The notes under the pieces are model-generated. The model searched no databases, was not told where the DNA came from, and saw only the letters and a list, made by a program, of their open reading frames with translations. Positions 28,461 through 37,940 of a DNA stretch of 64,000 nt are shown here, one piece after another. Source of the stretch: Halopseudomonas nanhaiensis. Its GTDB lineage: Bacteria; Pseudomonadota; Gammaproteobacteria; Pseudomonadales; Pseudomonadaceae. Every line of letters starts with the position of its first letter. Within the stretch, counting starts at the first letter, position 1. The stretch is taken from assembly GCF_020025155.1 (NCBI RefSeq), contig NZ_CP073751.1, positions 806,001 to 870,000 on the forward strand, written 5' to 3'. A program made the position numbers and the translations under genes.

Positions 28461-29632
28461 AAGCTGGTCCCGCTGATGTGCGTACAAAACCGATCAAAGT
28501 TCTCCAACTGCAGCCAGATTTCAATGTCAAGACTCACGCATTTGCCGATTTGGCAGAGCAAATCGTAATTGGGCTTCAGCCGCGGCGGTTTACCGTGGTG
28601 TCAGCGTATTTGAGGGGGAAGCCCGAAGCGGGTGATCCAGTTAGCAGGGCGTCTAGGTCTGTATATTTTGAATTTTCGGATCGAGAACTTAAGGGTGCTA
28701 GATTAAAAGCTCTGTGGACTCTGTTCAAGTTCTGCCGTGCGGAACAATTCGATGTTATAGTCTGCAACAGATTCAAGCCTATAAGTATGATGCTCATACT
28801 GTCCCGTTGGCTGCCGAAAGCTGGGTATATCGGAATAATCCACGGTTTTGGTGATTTCGATCGAAAATATCGCCTTGGGCAAGTCCGTAGACTGGGTAGT
28901 ACCAGCTGGTGTTTTGTAGGGGTTTCGGAAGCGGTCCGTTTACACTTGTTGGGGTACAAGTCAGGGTTCACGGAAAGCAATACGATCACCATCACAAATG
29001 CGATCGATACTCTTTCAGCTACGAAGCTACAGTTATCTCGCGCCGCCGCCCGTCAGGAGCTTGGCCTTCCCGATGACGTGCTTTTGATCGGTGCAATTGG
29101 ACGCTTGGTACCAGTAAAAGCCCACACTTTGCTTGTCGAAGCTCTTGCGGCTCTCAAGCCGCGATATCCAGCGTTGCACTTAGTAATTATAGGCGAAGGG
29201 CGAGAAAGAGATACATTGGAAGCTTTGGCTGACGATTTGCAGGTTTCCCGCTCTCTACACTTGCCTGGTTTTGTCCCTGACGCCCTGCGGTACGCTAAAG
29301 CGTTTGATGTTTTTGCCATGCCCTCGTTATCCGAAGGGTTGGGGCTTGCCTTGCTAGAAGCAATGAGCGCCAGACTGCCCCTTGTGGCGAGCCAAGTGCC
29401 CGCTATGCACCCGTTACTTATTGGCGCCGGAGGCAAAGCTGTGGCGGTCGGAAATCTAGAGTCGTTGATCAGTGCATTGGAAGACTATCTACGTTTAAAC
29501 GAGACGGAGCGAGAAAGGGCGGGAGAGGCTGCTTTTAATTATCTAAATCGAAATCACTCGGTAGAAAAATATCGAGCAGCCTACCGTGATCTCATCGAAA
29601 AAATGGCTGATCAGAGCGCTATTGATGAATAA
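28457..29632 (+). CDS. GT4 glycosyltransferase in AT-rich segment
   Basis: 391-residue GT-B retaining glycosyltransferase. Visible motifs are IGAIGRLVPVKAHTLLVEAL (nucleotide-sugar site) and AFDVFAMPSLSEGLGLALLEAMSARLPLVASQV (E-x7-E). It is related to, but clearly distinct from, the flanking GT4 pair. I chose the ATG at 28457, overlapping the previous stop by four bases; an in-frame ATG at 28385 would overlap the upstream gene by 76 bases. It probably adds an outer-core or O-antigen-linking sugar; the donor is not predictable. AT-rich codons are common. Confidence 0.85.
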   Translation: MKAGPADVRTKPIKVLQLQPDFNVKTHAFADLAEQIVIGLQPRRFTVVSAYLRGKPEAGDPVSRASRSVYFEFSDRELKGARLKALWTLFKFCRAEQFDVIVCNRFKPISMMLILSRWLPKAGYIGIIHGFGDFDRKYRLGQVRRLGSTSWCFVGVSEAVRLHLLGYKSGFTESNTITITNAIDTLSATKLQLSRAAARQELGLPDDVLLIGAIGRLVPVKAHTLLVEALAALKPRYPALHLVIIGEGRERDTLEALADDLQVSRSLHLPGFVPDALRYAKAFDVFAMPSLSEGLGLALLEAMSARLPLVASQVPAMHPLLIGAGGKAVAVGNLESLISALEDYLRLNETERERAGEAAFNYLNRNHSVEKYRAAYRDLIEKMADQSAIDE

Positions 29633-30812
29633 TAGATGGCTCCGAGCATTGTGTTCTAGTATGTGGGGTCTTCGGTTTTTCTTCCCGGTTAGAAATTATT
29701 TTACGTCAGTATTGCTGTTGTTTTTGGCTGCTTTTTTATTTTTCCCAACTGCTAAGTCTGTAAATAACTTTTACTATGTGTTTCTCGGCTTTCCCGCTTT
29801 TTGTTTGCTGTTGTGCGGAAAGGGTTTGCTAAGAAGGTATACGGTCGCCTTGCTGTTATGGCTTTGTTGTCTATCTTTCATGGCAGTCTTGGCGATTGCA
29901 GATGCGAGCTTCGGTTATTTTAAGCATCACTTGTACATATTTTTGTTTTGTTCGCTTATTGTTCTGTGGGTTGATCCTGATAAATTTGATGGAGAGCTCT
30001 TCGCGTTCGCTGCGTTCTGGTCGCTCGTCATCTTTATAGTTGGTAGCGCCGTATTTTATTGGGCGACAGACAGGTTTTTGCCTGGTTCTAGGCTGGTGGT
30101 ATTACCTGGTAATCTTTCAGGCCCTATTCTAACGAGCATGATTTTGGTTGGCCTGTATGCCCTGGCTATTCCAGGTCGGCTAATCGGTCGCCGTTGGTCA
30201 TTTATAGTGAGCGGAGCCTTTGCTGTCATATTCTGCGTGGGGTATATTCTTCAAAGTCGCTCCGGGCTCCTAGGCTTTTTTGCGACTGCTGTCATAATGT
30301 TTATGTGGTTGCTGCTGAAGTCGTCTGGTTGGACAAGAATGCTCTTGGTATTTGGCGCACTGATCTGTGTTGTCGTACTGTTTTTGGGGGCGAGTCATCT
30401 TCCTTTCGCGTCAGGTTTGATAGAGCGCTCTGATGCTGGCCGAATTGAACTATGGCTGGCCTATTTGAATCAGCTTTACATGTGTGGAATATGGCTAGGT
30501 TGCGGTGACGGTAATGACGTTGCCGTTACGATCGAGAATGGGAGCGTTCTAATTCAGCACCCTCACAACCTTTTTCTCGCTATTGCTGTTCATTCTGGAG
30601 TTCCTGCTGTGCTGCTGTTCGTTGGAGCGTTGTCTGAAACGCTTCGGCAGGCATGGCTGCAGCGCAATCCATGGGGCGGTTATCTTGGAGTGGCTATTTT
30701 GATGCTGATGTTCGATGGCAACAAGCTCATAGATAATCCGAGCGAAATCTGGTTATTGGTATTCTTTCCAGCGATGATGATTCTCGCTAGAGAACAGCAC
30801 ATTAGTGAATAG
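29625..30812 (+). CDS. WaaL-like O-antigen ligase (Wzy_C family)
   Basis: Polytopic inner-membrane protein of 395 residues with ten or more hydrophobic segments. A C-terminal periplasmic loop between helices carries RSDAGRIELWLAYL and QHPHNLFLAIAVHSG, which fit the conserved Arg and His of the O-antigen ligase/polymerase family. Its place at the end of the core glycosyltransferases argues for WaaL, which joins polymerised O-antigen to lipid A-core, rather than Wzy. The start at 29625 overlaps the preceding stop by 8 bases; GTG at 29586 and TTG at 29622 are alternatives. It is one of the most AT-rich genes in the window. Confidence 0.78.
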   Translation: MNNRWLRALCSSMWGLRFFFPVRNYFTSVLLLFLAAFLFFPTAKSVNNFYYVFLGFPAFCLLLCGKGLLRRYTVALLLWLCCLSFMAVLAIADASFGYFKHHLYIFLFCSLIVLWVDPDKFDGELFAFAAFWSLVIFIVGSAVFYWATDRFLPGSRLVVLPGNLSGPILTSMILVGLYALAIPGRLIGRRWSFIVSGAFAVIFCVGYILQSRSGLLGFFATAVIMFMWLLLKSSGWTRMLLVFGALICVVVLFLGASHLPFASGLIERSDAGRIELWLAYLNQLYMCGIWLGCGDGNDVAVTIENGSVLIQHPHNLFLAIAVHSGVPAVLLFVGALSETLRQAWLQRNPWGGYLGVAILMLMFDGNKLIDNPSEIWLLVFFPAMMILAREQHISE

Positions 30813-31102
30813 CAATCGGCTGACCCCTCCGGTGCATGGGTTGCTCTTTAGCTATTTTCCTGGACTAGGAAGCTTTTTTAAAAAGGCGCCGGCTCGCCTA
30901 GCAATCCAGGCGAAAGCGTTGCGAAGGATCTCAAGCAACATCCATATGACATAGCCGGCTGTCACCGTCATTAGGGAATTTTTTCAACGCTGGGAACTCG
31001 TAATAGAAGCATGCTTCATCTAACGAGTGATCATGCACCCTATGAGGTTTCGATGATCTTCAAGAGATGTTCCATGCGTGTCGATTCAACAAGCGTACTG
31101 AC
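30813..31102. other. intergenic gap at the right edge of the AT-rich segment
   Basis: A 290-base gap with no convincing ORF. It has an AT palindrome CTTTTTTAAAAAG at 30873-30885 and a short CGCCT/AGGCG inverted repeat just after it. No insertion-sequence ends, integrase or tRNA are visible. Base composition returns to GC-rich on the far side. Confidence 0.5.
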
Positions 31103-32224
31103 ATGACGAGCTCCAACGAATTGAGGGTCCTGCAGTTCTGCTACGGCTACGAAGGTCCGTATCTGGACTCGGCCCGCCAGTACGCGAGTCTGTTCGCAGG
31201 CACGCCGTACAAAGTCACCACGGTGTTTCTCACCGGACGCTCGAATGCTGCGGTAGCGGCGGCCTGCCATTGCGACGAAGTTTTGTTCATGGAGTGTTCC
31301 CGGCGCGCGGTCCGCGGCTTCAAGCTAAAGGCGATTCGAGATTTTCGCAAGATCGCGGCGACCCGCGATTTTCGTCTGTGCATCACCCACAGGACCAAGC
31401 CAGGCTACATCGCGTGCATGGCTACCGACTTGCCGATCCTTTCCGTACATCATACCTATGGCGACTTCCGGCGTCTCAGCAGGCAGGTCTACTCCCGCGC
31501 CTTCCGCCACAGGCTGCATCTGCTCGCTGTGTCCAATTCCGTGAAGGAGGATATCCAGACATCCCTCCCGGCCTGGCCTAAAGAGCGGTTGCACACGCTC
31601 TTCAATCGGATCGACGTCGCCGCAATCAAGCGGTCACTCTATCCGCGAGAGGAAGCCCGGGAGCGACTCGGTATCGCAGGTGATGCATGGATCGTTGGAC
31701 ATGTCGGGCGCCTGCACCCCGACAAGGACCAGGCGACACTGCTCCGAGGCTTTGCTGCAGCCAAACCGAACCTTCCGTTGAATAGCGTGCTGGTCATCTG
31801 CGGTACGGGCCGTCTGGAGCATGATTTGAAAAGCCTCGCTGCCCAGTTGGGAATTGCTGATCAGGTCGTATTTACCGGACAGATTCACGATGCCCGACGC
31901 TTGTTCAAGGCTTTTGACGTATTCGTATTGAGCTCGAGTCGAGAGCCGTTCGGAACAGTACTGATCGAAGCGATGGCAGCCGGCGTGCCTCTGATTTCCA
32001 GCGACGGTGGCGGAGCGCCGGAGGTAGTCGGCGAGCATGGGCAGCAGTTCACCGCCAAGGATGCGCTGTCTCTTGCGGCTTGCCTGGTAACAGCTTCCGA
32101 ATATTCTGATGCGCAGATCGAAGCGCTGCGCAGCGAAATGGAGAATCGCTTGCAGCAGCAATTCTCCGATGACGCCGCGCGCAACCGTTTTTGGTCGCTG
32201 CCGGCTTTGCTGGGTGTCGAGTGA
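31103..32224 (+). CDS. GT4 glycosyltransferase, paralogue 2 (WapH-like)
   Basis: 373-residue GT-B glycosyltransferase, a divergent paralogue of the gene at 26292-27434. It shares long matching blocks: VTTVFLTGR, GRLHPDKDQATLLRGF, AFDVFVLSSSREPFG, GGAPEVVGE, and FSDDAARNRFWSLP at the C-terminus. Unlike its partner, its base composition is GC-rich, like the rest of the chromosome. The ATG at 31103 aligns with the paralogue's start; an in-frame ATG at 31067 has a better ribosome site (AGAG) and cannot be excluded. It is convergent with the next gene, their stop codons being adjacent. Presumed outer-core sugar transferase. Confidence 0.85.
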   Translation: MTSSNELRVLQFCYGYEGPYLDSARQYASLFAGTPYKVTTVFLTGRSNAAVAAACHCDEVLFMECSRRAVRGFKLKAIRDFRKIAATRDFRLCITHRTKPGYIACMATDLPILSVHHTYGDFRRLSRQVYSRAFRHRLHLLAVSNSVKEDIQTSLPAWPKERLHTLFNRIDVAAIKRSLYPREEARERLGIAGDAWIVGHVGRLHPDKDQATLLRGFAAAKPNLPLNSVLVICGTGRLEHDLKSLAAQLGIADQVVFTGQIHDARRLFKAFDVFVLSSSREPFGTVLIEAMAAGVPLISSDGGGAPEVVGEHGQQFTAKDALSLAACLVTASEYSDAQIEALRSEMENRLQQQFSDDAARNRFWSLPALLGVE

Positions 32225-32836
32225 TCAGTTCCGGATGATGTCCTGGCACACGGATACACGCACGGCGTCTGAGAGTTTCTCCAGGTCTTCTGAATAGCGC
32301 ATCAAATGCTCGTAGTTGCGACGACGCATTCCCACGGGAAGCGGGCGGTTCAGGCAGCGCATATCAGAAATATCTATGAGCCCCAAGCGTCCTTCCGGGG
32401 TGATCACGATATTTCCGAAGTGAAGTGACCGGAAATAGACGCCCCCTTGGTGAAGTTGCTCTATGAACGTGCCCAAGCCGCTCAGTAGTTCGTGCTGTTG
32501 GTTTTCTTCTGCAGCGTCGAGCAGGTTGCGCAAAGTTGATCCCAGCAAAGGTCGATAATGCACAACCGATCGATACGGGGACTCCAAACGGTAGACGGCG
32601 ATGACCTTCGGGCACGGAATGTTCCGCCTCGCCAGTTCGCGGGCGTTGGCCGCGAATCGTTTGGCTGGCGGGAAGAAAGCGGTTTTAGAAAGCCAGGATT
32701 TGCGTCTGAACAGCTTGAGATAGGTCCCATCCTCCAGCAGAAGTACCTTCTCGCCGTAGTAATCCTCTTCGATGACCTGTGCGCCGTGGCGCATGCCGTC
32801 GAAGGTTTCCTGGGTCAGCAGCCTCATCTTACTCAT
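32225..32836 (-). CDS. kinase-like protein lacking catalytic Asp
   Basis: 203-residue protein of the PA4998-like group found beside msbA. It has a kinase-fold core: DGTYLKLFRRKS (ATP-site Lys region), then YFRSLHFGNIVI where a kinase would have HxD-x4-N, and a metal-site Asp in GLIDISDM. Ser replaces the catalytic Asp, while the Asn is kept. I remember YFRSLHxGN as conserved in this group, so it may be a pseudokinase or use another mechanism. Starts at 32836 or, three codons in, at 32827 are possible. It is divergent from msbA. Confidence 0.75.
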   Translation of the reverse strand: MSKMRLLTQETFDGMRHGAQVIEEDYYGEKVLLLEDGTYLKLFRRKSWLSKTAFFPPAKRFAANARELARRNIPCPKVIAVYRLESPYRSVVHYRPLLGSTLRNLLDAAEENQQHELLSGLGTFIEQLHQGGVYFRSLHFGNIVITPEGRLGLIDISDMRCLNRPLPVGMRRRNYEHLMRYSEDLEKLSDAVRVSVCQDIIRN

Positions 32837-32958
32837 CCGGAAAAAGATGCAAGTCTAACAGTTTGTTTTCGCTGCGACAGATGTTGGCATCGAAGCTACG
32901 AATTTCTGCGGATACCCTTGTGATAGACTTCGTTGTCCACGATCAAAGCGATGTTTAC

Positions 32959-34761
32959 ATGACCGATTCGACCAGGAATCCCGGAAATGAAAGCTTTCTC
33001 CGCTCATCCGCGCGCATCTATCTGCGCCTGCTGGGCTTCGTAAAGCCGTACTGGTTTGCCTTCGCGCTGAGCATCCTGGGTTTTCTCATCTTCGCATCGA
33101 GTCAGCCGGCACTGGCCTGGATGCTGCAATATTTCGTCGACGGTCTGAACGAGGGCGGTGGTGCGCAGTTTCTCGGAGTACCGTTGATCTGGGGCTTTCC
33201 GCTCTTCATCATCCTGATCGCCGTATACCAGGGCATTGGTTCCTACCTCGGGAATTATTTCATCGCCGAGGTTTCGCTGGGTGTTGTTCACGATCTGCGA
33301 ACGCGCCTGTTCAACAATCTGCTGACCCTGCCCAACCGCTACTTCGATCAGCACAACTCGGGACATCTCGTTTCCCGGATCACCTACAACACCACCATGG
33401 TAACTGGCGCGGCAACCGACGCTATCAAGGTGATCTTCCGTGAGGGGCTGACGGTCGTCTTCCTGTTCGCCTATCTGCTGTGGATGAACTGGAAGCTTAC
33501 CCTGGTGTTGATTGCCATCCTTCCGTTCATTGGTGTGATGGTAACCAGTGCCAGCAAGAAGTTTCGCAAACAGAGCAAGAAGATTCAGATGGCCATGGGT
33601 GACGTAACCCATGTCACCTCGGAGACCATCACCGGCTACCGCGTCGTGCGCAGTTTTGGCGGAGAGGAATACGAAACCGAGCGCTTCCATACGGCCAGCG
33701 AAGCCAATCGCAAACGCGGGCTGAAGATGACGCGCACCAGTGCGATCTTCACCCCCAGCTTGCAGCTTGTGACCTACAGCGCCATGGCCGCGGTGATGTT
33801 TCTTGTATTGCTGCTCCGCGGTGATGCGACACCTGGCGAACTGGTGGCCTATATCACCGCCGCTGGCCTGCTGCCCAAACCTGTTCGGCAGCTGTCCGAG
33901 GTGAGTGCCAATATCCAGAAGGGTATCGCCGCGGCAGAAAATATCTTCGAACAGCTGGATGAGGAGCAGGAGACCGACACCGGCACCGTCGAGCGTGAGC
34001 GGCTCGAGGGGCGCGTGGAGATGCGCAACCTTGGGTTCACCTACCCGGGGACCAGCAAGCGCGTGTTGAACGGGATCGACGTCACCATCGAACCCGGGCA
34101 GATGGTCGCGCTGGTTGGACGATCCGGTAGTGGCAAATCCACGCTCGCCAACCTGCTGCCGCGCTTCTACGAGCACACCGAGGGGCAGATCATCGTGGAT
34201 GGTGTCGAAGTGGCCAACTACCGCTTGCGCAACCTGCGCCGGCATATCGCGCTGGTGACCCAGCATGTCACGCTGTTCAACGATAGCGTGGCGGCCAACA
34301 TCGCCTACGGGGATCTCGCCGATGCTCCGCGTGAGGACATCGTTGCCGCGGCCGAGGCCGCAAACGCCAGACAGTTCATTGAAGCGCTCCCTGAAGGCTT
34401 CGATACCATGGTGGGCGAGAACGGCGTCCTGCTCTCCGGTGGCCAGCGCCAACGCCTGGCGATCGCCCGTGCCTTGCTCAAGGATGCGCCGATTCTGATT
34501 CTGGATGAAGCGACATCGGCGCTCGATACCGAGTCCGAGCGCCATATCCAGACCGCCCTTGATCGGGTGATGCAGGGTCGCACCACGCTGGTGATTGCGC
34601 ACAGGCTGTCTACCATCGAGAAGGCTGATCTGATTCTGGTAATGGATGAAGGTCGAATCGTCGAGCGCGGCACCCACGCGCAGTTGCTCGAACAGAACGG
34701 TTACTACGCACGTTTGCACAATATGCAATTTCAGGACGAGGCGCCTGGCGCCCAAGCATGA
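32959..34761 (+). CDS. msbA: MsbA, lipid A-core ABC flippase
   Basis: Homodimeric ABC exporter that flips lipid A-core across the inner membrane. The start [17 protein letters not shown] gives 600 residues. An N-terminal six-helix transmembrane domain (about 25-310) is followed by the ATPase: Walker [10 protein letters not shown] (near 385), signature [15 protein letters not shown] (near 491), Walker [12 protein letters not shown] and the switch His in VIAHRLST. An in-frame ATG at 32779 would invade the opposite-strand gene and is rejected. The gene lies next to hldE, the usual pseudomonad arrangement. Confidence 0.97.
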   Translation: MTDSTRNPGNESFLRSSARIYLRLLGFVKPYWFAFALSILGFLIFASSQPALAWMLQYFVDGLNEGGGAQFLGVPLIWGFPLFIILIAVYQGIGSYLGNYFIAEVSLGVVHDLRTRLFNNLLTLPNRYFDQHNSGHLVSRITYNTTMVTGAATDAIKVIFREGLTVVFLFAYLLWMNWKLTLVLIAILPFIGVMVTSASKKFRKQSKKIQMAMGDVTHVTSETITGYRVVRSFGGEEYETERFHTASEANRKRGLKMTRTSAIFTPSLQLVTYSAMAAVMFLVLLLRGDATPGELVAYITAAGLLPKPVRQLSEVSANIQKGIAAAENIFEQLDEEQETDTGTVERERLEGRVEMRNLGFTYPGTSKRVLNGIDVTIEPGQMVALVGRSGSGKSTLANLLPRFYEHTEGQIIVDGVEVANYRLRNLRRHIALVTQHVTLFNDSVAANIAYGDLADAPREDIVAAAEAANARQFIEALPEGFDTMVGENGVLLSGGQRQRLAIARALLKDAPILILDEATSALDTESERHIQTALDRVMQGRTTLVIAHRLSTIEKADLILVMDEGRIVERGTHAQLLEQNGYYARLHNMQFQDEAPGAQA

Positions 34762-34763
34762 AC

Positions 34764-34780
34764 CGGTCCCCGACGGACCG
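34764..34780 (+). other. small hairpin between msbA and hldE
   Basis: 6-bp perfect stem CGGTCC / GGACCG with a 5-base loop, two bases after the msbA stop. No T-run follows, so strong termination is unlikely; it may set the relative output or stability of the two messages. Confidence 0.35.
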
Positions 34781-34801
34781 CATCACAGGTACAGACTGAT
34801 T

Positions 34802-36232
34802 ATGAAATTGACCATGCCCCGCTTCGACTCCGCTCCGGTTCTCGTGGTGGGTGATGTCATGCTCGATCGCTACTGGCATGGCCCGACCCATCGCATTTCG
34901 CCGGAAGCGCCGGTCCCCGTGGTGAAGGTGGACCAGATCGAGGATCGTCCCGGCGGTGCCGGCAACGTCGCGCTGAACATTTCCGCGCTGGGCGCGCCGG
35001 CCTGGCTGGTAGGCGTTACGGGTGACGACGAGGCGGCGCTGAGCCTCAAGCAGCGGCTGAACGCGGCGGGCGTTTTCTGCGATTTCCAGGCGCACACAGA
35101 CCGTCCGACCATCACCAAATTGCGGGTCATGAGCCGGCATCAGCAGCTGATCCGGCTCGACTTCGAAGAACGCTTCGACACGGACGCCGACGCCATTCTT
35201 GCATCGGTCCGGGGGCTGCTCGACAAGGTCAAGGTGATGGTTCTTTCCGACTACGGCAAGGGCGCGCTGGTCAATCATCAGTCGTTGATCGCTGCCGCTC
35301 GCGAAATGAACGTACCGGTACTGGCTGATCCAAAGGGCAAGGATTTTTCCATCTATCGCGGCGCCACGCTGATCACGCCCAATCTCTCGGAGTTCGAGGC
35401 GGTCGTCGGGGAGTGCGCCAGCGAGCAGGAACTGGTCGACAAGGGCATGGCGCTGATCGAGGAACTCCAACTCGAGGCCTTGCTGGTCACACGCAGCGAA
35501 CAGGGCATGACGCTGCTCGCCCGGGGCCAGACACCGCTGCATCTTCCCGCCCGAGCCCGTGAAGTGTTTGACGTGACCGGCGCCGGCGACACGGTGATTT
35601 CGACGCTGGCGGCCGCGCTGGCCGCGGACGAGCCGCTGGCCAATGCGGTGGGGCTGTCGAATCTCGCGGCCGGTATCGTCATCGGGAAGTTGGGTACGGC
35701 TGCCATCAGTGCTCCGGAGCTTCGCCGGGCGGTGCAGCGTGAACAGGGCAGCGAGCGAGGGGTTCTGGGCGCCGAACAATTGCTGGTCGCTATCGAGGAT
35801 GCCAGGGCGCATGGCGAGCGCATCGTGTTCACCAACGGCTGCTTCGACATCATCCATGCCGGTCACGTCGGATATCTGGAAGAGGCTCGCAGTCAGGGCG
35901 ACCGGCTCATCGTGGCGGTCAACGACGACGCATCGGTGAGCCGGCTCAAGGGCCCGGGACGCCCGATCAACAGCGTCGACCGGCGCATGGCGGTGCTCGC
36001 CGGGCTGGGAGCGGTCGACTGGGTTGTGTCCTTCGCTGATGACACCCCTGAGGCATTGCTCGAGCTGATCCGGCCGGACGTGCTGGTCAAGGGGGGTGAC
36101 TACACGGTAGAGCAGGTGGTCGGCGCGCCGATCGTGCAGAGCTATGGTGGGACCGTCAAGGTGCTCAACTTCGTCGAAAGCTGCTCGACCACGGCGATCG
36201 TCGAGCGCATTCGGGAAAAGTCCGATCGCTAG
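34802..36232 (+). CDS. hldE: HldE (RfaE), bifunctional heptose kinase/adenylyltransferase
   Basis: Makes ADP-D-glycero-beta-D-manno-heptose for the LPS core. The N-terminal ribokinase-like domain phosphorylates heptose-7-P, with [10 protein letters not shown] near 50 and [11 protein letters not shown] near 256-266 (catalytic Asp in GAGD). The C-terminal nucleotidyltransferase domain has [17 protein letters not shown] near 342 with the HxGH motif. It has 476 residues, the normal fused length. I chose the ATG at 34802 ([25 protein letters not shown]). It lies 40 bases after msbA and is probably cotranscribed with it. Confidence 0.97.
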   Translation: MKLTMPRFDSAPVLVVGDVMLDRYWHGPTHRISPEAPVPVVKVDQIEDRPGGAGNVALNISALGAPAWLVGVTGDDEAALSLKQRLNAAGVFCDFQAHTDRPTITKLRVMSRHQQLIRLDFEERFDTDADAILASVRGLLDKVKVMVLSDYGKGALVNHQSLIAAAREMNVPVLADPKGKDFSIYRGATLITPNLSEFEAVVGECASEQELVDKGMALIEELQLEALLVTRSEQGMTLLARGQTPLHLPARAREVFDVTGAGDTVISTLAAALAADEPLANAVGLSNLAAGIVIGKLGTAAISAPELRRAVQREQGSERGVLGAEQLLVAIEDARAHGERIVFTNGCFDIIHAGHVGYLEEARSQGDRLIVAVNDDASVSRLKGPGRPINSVDRRMAVLAGLGAVDWVVSFADDTPEALLELIRPDVLVKGGDYTVEQVVGAPIVQSYGGTVKVLNFVESCSTTAIVERIREKSDR

Positions 36233-36255
36233 CGGGAGGCCATCGATCGAGGCTG

Positions 36256-37128
36256 CTAGAACGTGGCCAGGCCGTGCGGCCAATGGGTCCGCTGGGAATC
36301 GATGATCCAGCCATCTTGCGGTGCCAGCGCCTCGCTCAGTGCCATGCCGGACGGGTCGTGCTCCACCAGCCGGCCCTTCTCCAGTGTGAACAGCCGGCTG
36401 GTCTCGAGCGGCTCGAGTCGCTCGACCAGAAACAGCTCGGGGGCGTCGTAGTCCATGCTGGCGGTAAGCTGGCCGTCGGCATCGAGCTTTTCGTCGGCGT
36501 GCAGCGCGGTCAGTTGCCTGACCGATTCGGGTAATTCGATCCGCAGGTGGTAAACCAGTTGCAGCGAGTTGGTCGGCAGGTGGACGTAAGCCCGCGGCCG
36601 CTCCTGCAGCTGCAGATCCCCGCAGTACACCGGTCGGGTGTGACCGCGTGCCGGCGACAGAGTGAAATGTCGATTGCTGTCCACCGGCAATTCGTTGGCG
36701 TAGGGGGTGGGGAGCCAGGTGTTCTGGTACTGGCCCTGGAGCCAACCGTACTGCTCCTCCATCAGCAACTCTTCGGCTATCTCGGTCATGGCGGTGAGCA
36801 GCGGAACGCGCAATTCATGCGCCGGCACATACCCTGAGAGCAACTTCAGTACCCGATCATCGCGGTCCGGCCTGTCCTGTCTGACCATCAGATGAAATTC
36901 GCGGTCGTCCCAGGTCAGGCACAAATCGGCCGACACGCCGAGATTGGCGACCGTGATGGCGAAGCGTTGGGGATCATCCACGCTGACAGGGTTACGTAAC
37001 GCCAGCATGTCGGAAAAATTCATCGGGCTTCCAACGGGGGTGTAGCGAAGACATTCCGGTGTGGCTTCCACGCGTATTGCCTGGGTCTTGAAAACGACAG
37101 GATTGCTGCGTGCGATGATCCGTGGCAT
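36256..37128 (-). CDS. conserved protein of unknown function
   Basis: 290 residues with no signal peptide, membrane segment or motif that I recognise. The sequence is beta-rich in appearance (TLEKGRLVEHDPSG, YVHLPTNSLQLVYHLRIELPE). I chose the ATG at 37128 (MPRIIARSNPVVFKT), which has GGAG 6-7 bases upstream; an in-frame codon at 37287 would overlap the upstream gene widely. It follows the aldo/keto reductase gene by 14 bases on the same strand, so the two are probably cotranscribed. No function is proposed. Confidence 0.7.
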   Translation of the reverse strand: MPRIIARSNPVVFKTQAIRVEATPECLRYTPVGSPMNFSDMLALRNPVSVDDPQRFAITVANLGVSADLCLTWDDREFHLMVRQDRPDRDDRVLKLLSGYVPAHELRVPLLTAMTEIAEELLMEEQYGWLQGQYQNTWLPTPYANELPVDSNRHFTLSPARGHTRPVYCGDLQLQERPRAYVHLPTNSLQLVYHLRIELPESVRQLTALHADEKLDADGQLTASMDYDAPELFLVERLEPLETSRLFTLEKGRLVEHDPSGMALSEALAPQDGWIIDSQRTHWPHGLATF

Positions 37129-37142
37129 GTCTTGCTCCGATA

Positions 37143-37940
37143 TCAGGTACCCAATACGGCCAGAACGGCCGCTACGTTGTTGGTCAGATGTTGACGGTTG
37201 ATGGTGCCGACAATCGCGCTGGCAACCGCAGGGTGTTCCAATACGAGCCTGAGCCCCTCCTGTACCGGGTCCGCGCCGTCTTCGCACAGGTGGCCGCTGG
37301 CCAGTGCCTTCTTGATCAGGATCCCTTTGTGGTGCGCGAGAGCGAAGTCTAGCACCGGTCGCTCAGCCTGCTCGCGCAAGTTGTAAGTGACCATTGCGCA
37401 GTCGCTGCGCTGAAGGGCGGCGATGCCACCTTCGACGGTCTTGCCGGACAATCCGAACGCGCGGATCAGGCCCTCGCGCTTGAGTTGCTCAAGCATGTCG
37501 AAGGCGCCCTGATCCAGGGCGGCCAGATCATTTCCGTCGGAATGGAGCAGTACCAGGTCGAGGTAGTCGGTCTGCAATCGTCGCAACGAGCGTTCCACGG
37601 AAAGCCGTGTGTGGGCCGCCGAGAAGTCGAACCGCGACGCACCATCGTCGAATTCTTCACCGACCTTGCTGCAGAGTATCCAGTGATGGCGCTGGCCGGC
37701 CAGCAGCGGTCCAAGCCGACTTTCGCTGGTCCCGTACGCCGGAGCCGTGTCGATCAGGTTGATCCCCAGTTCGCGCGCAAGGGCGATGAGCTCGCGAGCG
37801 TCCTGATCGCTGGGAAGCTGGAACGCCTGGGGGTACTTCACGCCCTGGTTGCGCCCTAGCTTGACTGTTCCCAGGCCCAGCGGGGACACCTGCATGCCGG
37901 TGCTGCCCAGCGAGCGGTAGTGATTATGCAGACCCTCCAT
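37143..37940 (-). CDS. aldo/keto reductase family oxidoreductase
   Basis: 265-residue NADPH-dependent AKR barrel. The catalytic tetrad is visible: Asp and Tyr in NLIDTAPAYG, Lys in ILCSKVGEEF and His in LDLVLLHSDG. The C-terminal cofactor region (SAIVGTINRQHLTNNVAA) also fits. The start at 37940 shares one base with the stop of the preceding FAD-oxidoreductase gene (TGATG). The substrate is not predictable. The pairing with an FAD oxidoreductase and the unknown gene is conserved in pseudomonads near waaA, from memory. Confidence 0.88.
   Translation of the reverse strand: MEGLHNHYRSLGSTGMQVSPLGLGTVKLGRNQGVKYPQAFQLPSDQDARELIALARELGINLIDTAPAYGTSESRLGPLLAGQRHHWILCSKVGEEFDDGASRFDFSAAHTRLSVERSLRRLQTDYLDLVLLHSDGNDLAALDQGAFDMLEQLKREGLIRAFGLSGKTVEGGIAALQRSDCAMVTYNLREQAERPVLDFALAHHKGILIKKALASGHLCEDGADPVQEGLRLVLEHPAVASAIVGTINRQHLTNNVAAVLAVLGT

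Noticed and set aside
26292-31102. Mobile element ends or integrase at the AT-rich LPS segment
   Set aside because: No transposase, integrase, tRNA or terminal inverted repeats could be found at either edge.
33004-34755. 583-codon antisense frame opposite msbA
   Set aside because: It mirrors msbA codon periodicity and has no recognisable motif or start context.
34610-36745. 711-codon open frame on the minus strand opposite msbA's end and hldE
   Set aside because: hldE on the plus strand is unmistakable. The antisense frame is a by-product of GC-rich codon bias, has low-complexity composition and shows no domain.
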